Part shown: positions 60,369 through 64,000 of the stretch, piece after piece
How the letters are laid out: each line of letters opens with the position of its first letter
How positions within the stretch are numbered: the first letter of the stretch is position 1
From: Enterococcus gilvus ATCC BAA-350
Lineage (GTDB): Bacteria > Bacillota > Bacilli > Lactobacillales > Enterococcaceae
Assembly: GCF_000407545.1 (NCBI RefSeq)
Contig: NZ_ASWH01000001.1
Location: forward strand, 601,001 to 665,000
Reading direction: 5' to 3'
Length of the DNA stretch: 64,000 bases
Notes under the pieces: model-generated
Seen by the model: the letters and a program-made list of their open reading frames with translations, nothing else
Databases searched by the model: none
Told to the model about the DNA's origin: nothing
Program-made: the position numbers and the translations under genes

Positions 60369-60749
60369 ATGGGATATAAAATTGGAGATATTATTGAAGG
60401 TCGTGTAACAGGTATCCAGCCGTACGGTGCATTCATCTCATTGGATGATCAGACGCAAGGGCTGGTGCACATATCAGAGGTACAATCCGGCTACACTAAA
60501 AATATTCACAGTTTTTTAGAGGTCGGCCAACTGGTGAGGGTGCAGATCATTGACATTGATGAATATACAAAGAAGATCAGTTTGTCATTGCGAACATTGC
60601 TGGAGCATCCCGTTGAAGTGCCGTATCATCGGAAACGCTACTTTACCAACCGCAACAAAAACATTGGGTTTCGTTCATTGGAAAAGAATATGCCTGAATG
60701 GACAGAAGAAGCGATTGATTTCTTATTGAAAGAAAGAGTTGAAAACTAA
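60369..60749 (+). CDS. CvfD/YugI-type S1 RNA-binding protein
   Basis: 126 residues. An S1 domain at residues 3-75 (GDIIEGRVTGIQPYGAFISL, GLVHISEV, KISLSLRTL) and a short basic end. Relatives are the general stress protein 13 / CvfD group that bind ribosomes or RNA. AGAGGGAAA before the ATG. Confidence 0.9.
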   Translation: MGYKIGDIIEGRVTGIQPYGAFISLDDQTQGLVHISEVQSGYTKNIHSFLEVGQLVRVQIIDIDEYTKKISLSLRTLLEHPVEVPYHRKRYFTNRNKNIGFRSLEKNMPEWTEEAIDFLLKERVEN

Positions 60750-60837
60750 TCGTCTTTTTATGCAAAAATTGTCTTTTTTTCTGAAAACATGATACAATAG
60801 GGACGATTTACGATTAGCTTTTGCAGAGGTGAAAATT

Positions 60838-61197
60838 GTGACAAAACAAGTATCTGGTACAATCATGTTGCATTTAGAAGATGGATCGAAACGTTTTTTA
60901 GTTCACGAAATAGGAAATGAGAAAGAATTTGCCCGCACTGATACCAAAGCTGAAAACACTGTTTTAGCTAGCTTTTTGAATTTTTTGAAAGCAACACTAC
61001 ATATTGATGTGACGAATATTCGGTTGGTCGAACTAACGAATACTCAGTCACACGGCGACAACTTACCCCTTTATGTGTTTGAAATGGCGAGTGAAGAAGT
61101 CACTACGCTGCCAAATGGATTTGTCTGGGAGACGCCTGACAGCTTGAGAAAGATACTTGGAACGATTGAAATCGAAGGTGTACCATTATTTGAATAG
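60838..61197 (+). CDS. DUF1149-like conserved hypothetical protein
   Basis: 119 residues from GTG 60838; GAGGTG lies 7 bases upstream, and the earlier GTG 60829 is part of that site. An SecB-like beta-rich protein seems possible from its alternating strands; I note only a loose likeness to DUF1149 proteins. A promoter with TTGTC and TACAAT lies near 60767-60797. Confidence 0.55.
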   Translation: MTKQVSGTIMLHLEDGSKRFLVHEIGNEKEFARTDTKAENTVLASFLNFLKATLHIDVTNIRLVELTNTQSHGDNLPLYVFEMASEEVTTLPNGFVWETPDSLRKILGTIEIEGVPLFE

Positions 61198-61203
61198 ATA
61201 CGT

Positions 61204-61237
61204 AAAAAGAGCTTATGAAAATAAGTTCTTTTTTTTT
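61204..61237 (+). terminator. Terminator before the rRNA operon
   Basis: AGAGCTTAT, GAAA, ATAAGTTCT and eight T. Confidence 0.9.
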
Positions 61238-61248
61238 GAAAAAAACAG

Positions 61249-61375
61249 TTGACCGATAGTTCATTAAGTGGTAAATTAATAAACGTTGCTGATGCAGTGA
61301 AAGCCGAACGATGGCTTTCGGAATTAAAAAAACTTCAAAAAAGTTGTTGACATTCACTCAGTAACCTGTTAAGAT
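61249..61375 (+). promoter_or_regulatory. Tandem rRNA promoters P1 and P2
   Basis: P1: TTGACC (61249-61254), 17 bp, TAAATT (61272-61277). P2: TTGACA (61347-61352), 17 bp, TAAGAT (61370-61375). The leader to 61551 includes TTTGAAAACTGAACG and other antitermination-type sequence; it contains no gene. Confidence 0.85.
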
Positions 61376-61551
61376 ATAAAAGTTGCTGAAACAAAGTGAC
61401 AAACAACGTAGACCTTTGAAAACTGAACGAATAAAACAAACCAAATGTGTAGGGCGCTTCTATTCTAATAGAAGCAAACAACATAGCAAGTAATATGCTA
61501 GCAAGTCAATTATTAAATTGAGCTTAACAATCGCAAGATTGTTTCAAACAC

Positions 61552-64000
<2,449 letters not shown>

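Overview
The window is chromosomal DNA of an Enterococcus. The 16S rRNA gene at the right end has an enterococcal sequence, and its variable region looks closest to the casseliflavus/gallinarum group (from memory, not a database search). The flanking genes are ordinary low-GC Firmicute housekeeping genes.

Layout. (1) Positions 1-5,960 are host core: the end of a BglG/GlcT-type antiterminator, a glucose/GlcNAc PTS permease, PhnA-like and YugP-like proteins, tadA, and the SRP RNA gene ffs. (2) Positions 5,897-51,245 are a complete-looking siphovirus-type prophage of about 45 kb. It is inserted in the 3' part of ffs and bounded by a perfect 33-bp direct repeat (attL/attR). (3) Positions 51,256-61,200 are host core again: SPFH protein, LURP-one protein, ogt, YunD, YutD, YutF, a DUF1461 membrane protein, YutG/PgpA, ferredoxin-NADP reductase, cyclophilin, PatB-type lyase and a CvfD-like S1 protein. 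(4) From 61,249 an rRNA operon begins, with tandem promoters, 16S, a spacer without tRNA, and the start of 23S.

Prophage modules from left to right: integrase with an SOS box; a DUF4352 membrane protein; CI-type repressor and Cro divided by a divergent promoter with paired operators; small early genes; a replication cassette (Sak4-like ATPase, DUF669 protein, prim-pol, VapE-type helicase, an iteron-rich candidate origin, VRR-NUC nuclease, SNF2 helicase); many small accessory genes; the late regulator ArpU; a roughly 600-nt highly structured RNA that fits the ROOL class; HNH, terminase, portal, ClpP-type protease, capsid, connectors, major tail protein, tail chaperones, a 2,140-residue tape measure, baseplate and tail-tip proteins; XhlA, holin and GH25 lysin; and then a right-end accessory block (tRNA, cold-shock gene, tRNA, DUF3800 gene, four tandem promoter-terminator units that look like small RNAs, and an SOS-controlled leftward operon with a YolD-like protein).

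Most notable observations: capsid and major tail genes end in the same G-run -1 frameshift context, giving related C-terminal tails; a ROOL-like RNA lies before the packaging genes; four compact sRNA-like units sit in about 500 bp; a 9-bp iteron array separates helicase and nuclease; two replication genes lack a canonical start codon; one phage tRNA has a 6-nt anticodon loop; and the phage replaces the host SRP RNA terminator when it integrates.
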